Shown: positions 6,691 through 6,700 of the stretch, piece by piece
How positions within the stretch are numbered: position 1 is the first letter of the stretch
How the letters are laid out: each line of letters begins with the position of its first letter
Origin: Pseudolysobacter sp.
GTDB taxonomy: Bacteria > Pseudomonadota > Gammaproteobacteria > Xanthomonadales > Rhodanobacteraceae
Reading direction: 5' to 3'
NCBI GenBank assembly: GCA_025351985.1
Contig: JANXUW010000299.1
Location: 1-6,700, forward strand
Length of the DNA stretch: 6,700 bases
The notes under the pieces: generated by a model
The model's input: only the letters and a program-made list of their open reading frames with translations
What the model was told of the DNA's origin: nothing
Databases searched by the model: none
Made by a program: the position numbers and the translations under genes

Positions 6691-6700
6691 TTTGATTTCG

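Noticed and set aside
1..6700. CRISPR array, insertion sequence, tRNA/rRNA, toxin-antitoxin or phage-defence genes
   Set aside because: No spaced repeat array, transposase, tRNA-like cloverleaf or defence-related domain was seen on either strand; nearly all the sequence is occupied by identified genes.

Overview
The window looks like an ordinary chromosomal segment of a GC-rich gammaproteobacterium, most likely from the Xanthomonadales/Lysobacterales (Rhodanobacteraceae-like). This rests on the purM-purN block next to a DUF3108 gene, the divergent DUF2066/CDP-alcohol phosphatidyltransferase/AI-2E-type permease/hda block, and a secreted protein with an Ig-like plus jelly-roll C-terminus of a kind I associate with extracellular peptidases of this group. 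The taxonomic call is inference from protein style and gene order; no rRNA or other decisive marker is present.

Layout. (1) At the left edge is the C-terminal part of a secreted multidomain protein on the + strand, cut off by the window start. (2) A convergent gap of about 105 bp follows, with a hairpin that could terminate the gene block arriving from the right. (3) From 3891 down to 707, four genes run on the minus strand in the order DUF2066 periplasmic protein, PgsA-type phosphatidyltransferase, AI-2E/PerM-family permease, hda. The last three are tightly packed (5 bp gap, then a 4-bp ATGA stop/start overlap), so they are very probably one operon. (4) A divergent intergenic region of about 190 bp holds a good extended -10 for purM, an 18-bp inverted repeat and a pair of 8-bp direct repeats. 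(5) On the + strand, purM and purN overlap by 23 bp and are followed, 78 bp later, by a secreted DUF3108 protein. A nine-codon ORF ends on the DUF3108 start codon. (6) The right edge has a short perfect palindrome resembling dispersed REP-type repeats.

How the genes work together. PurM and PurN are the fifth and third steps of de novo IMP synthesis and are commonly paired. On the minus strand, Hda inactivates DnaA-ATP together with the DNA-loaded sliding clamp. PgsA makes the precursor of phosphatidylglycerol, an acidic phospholipid known to help recharge DnaA in E. coli. Having both in one operon is the most thought-provoking feature here, though a functional link is inference. I see no sign of a defence system, mobile element, CRISPR array, tRNA or rRNA, and no previously undescribed system. 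The window is mostly housekeeping.
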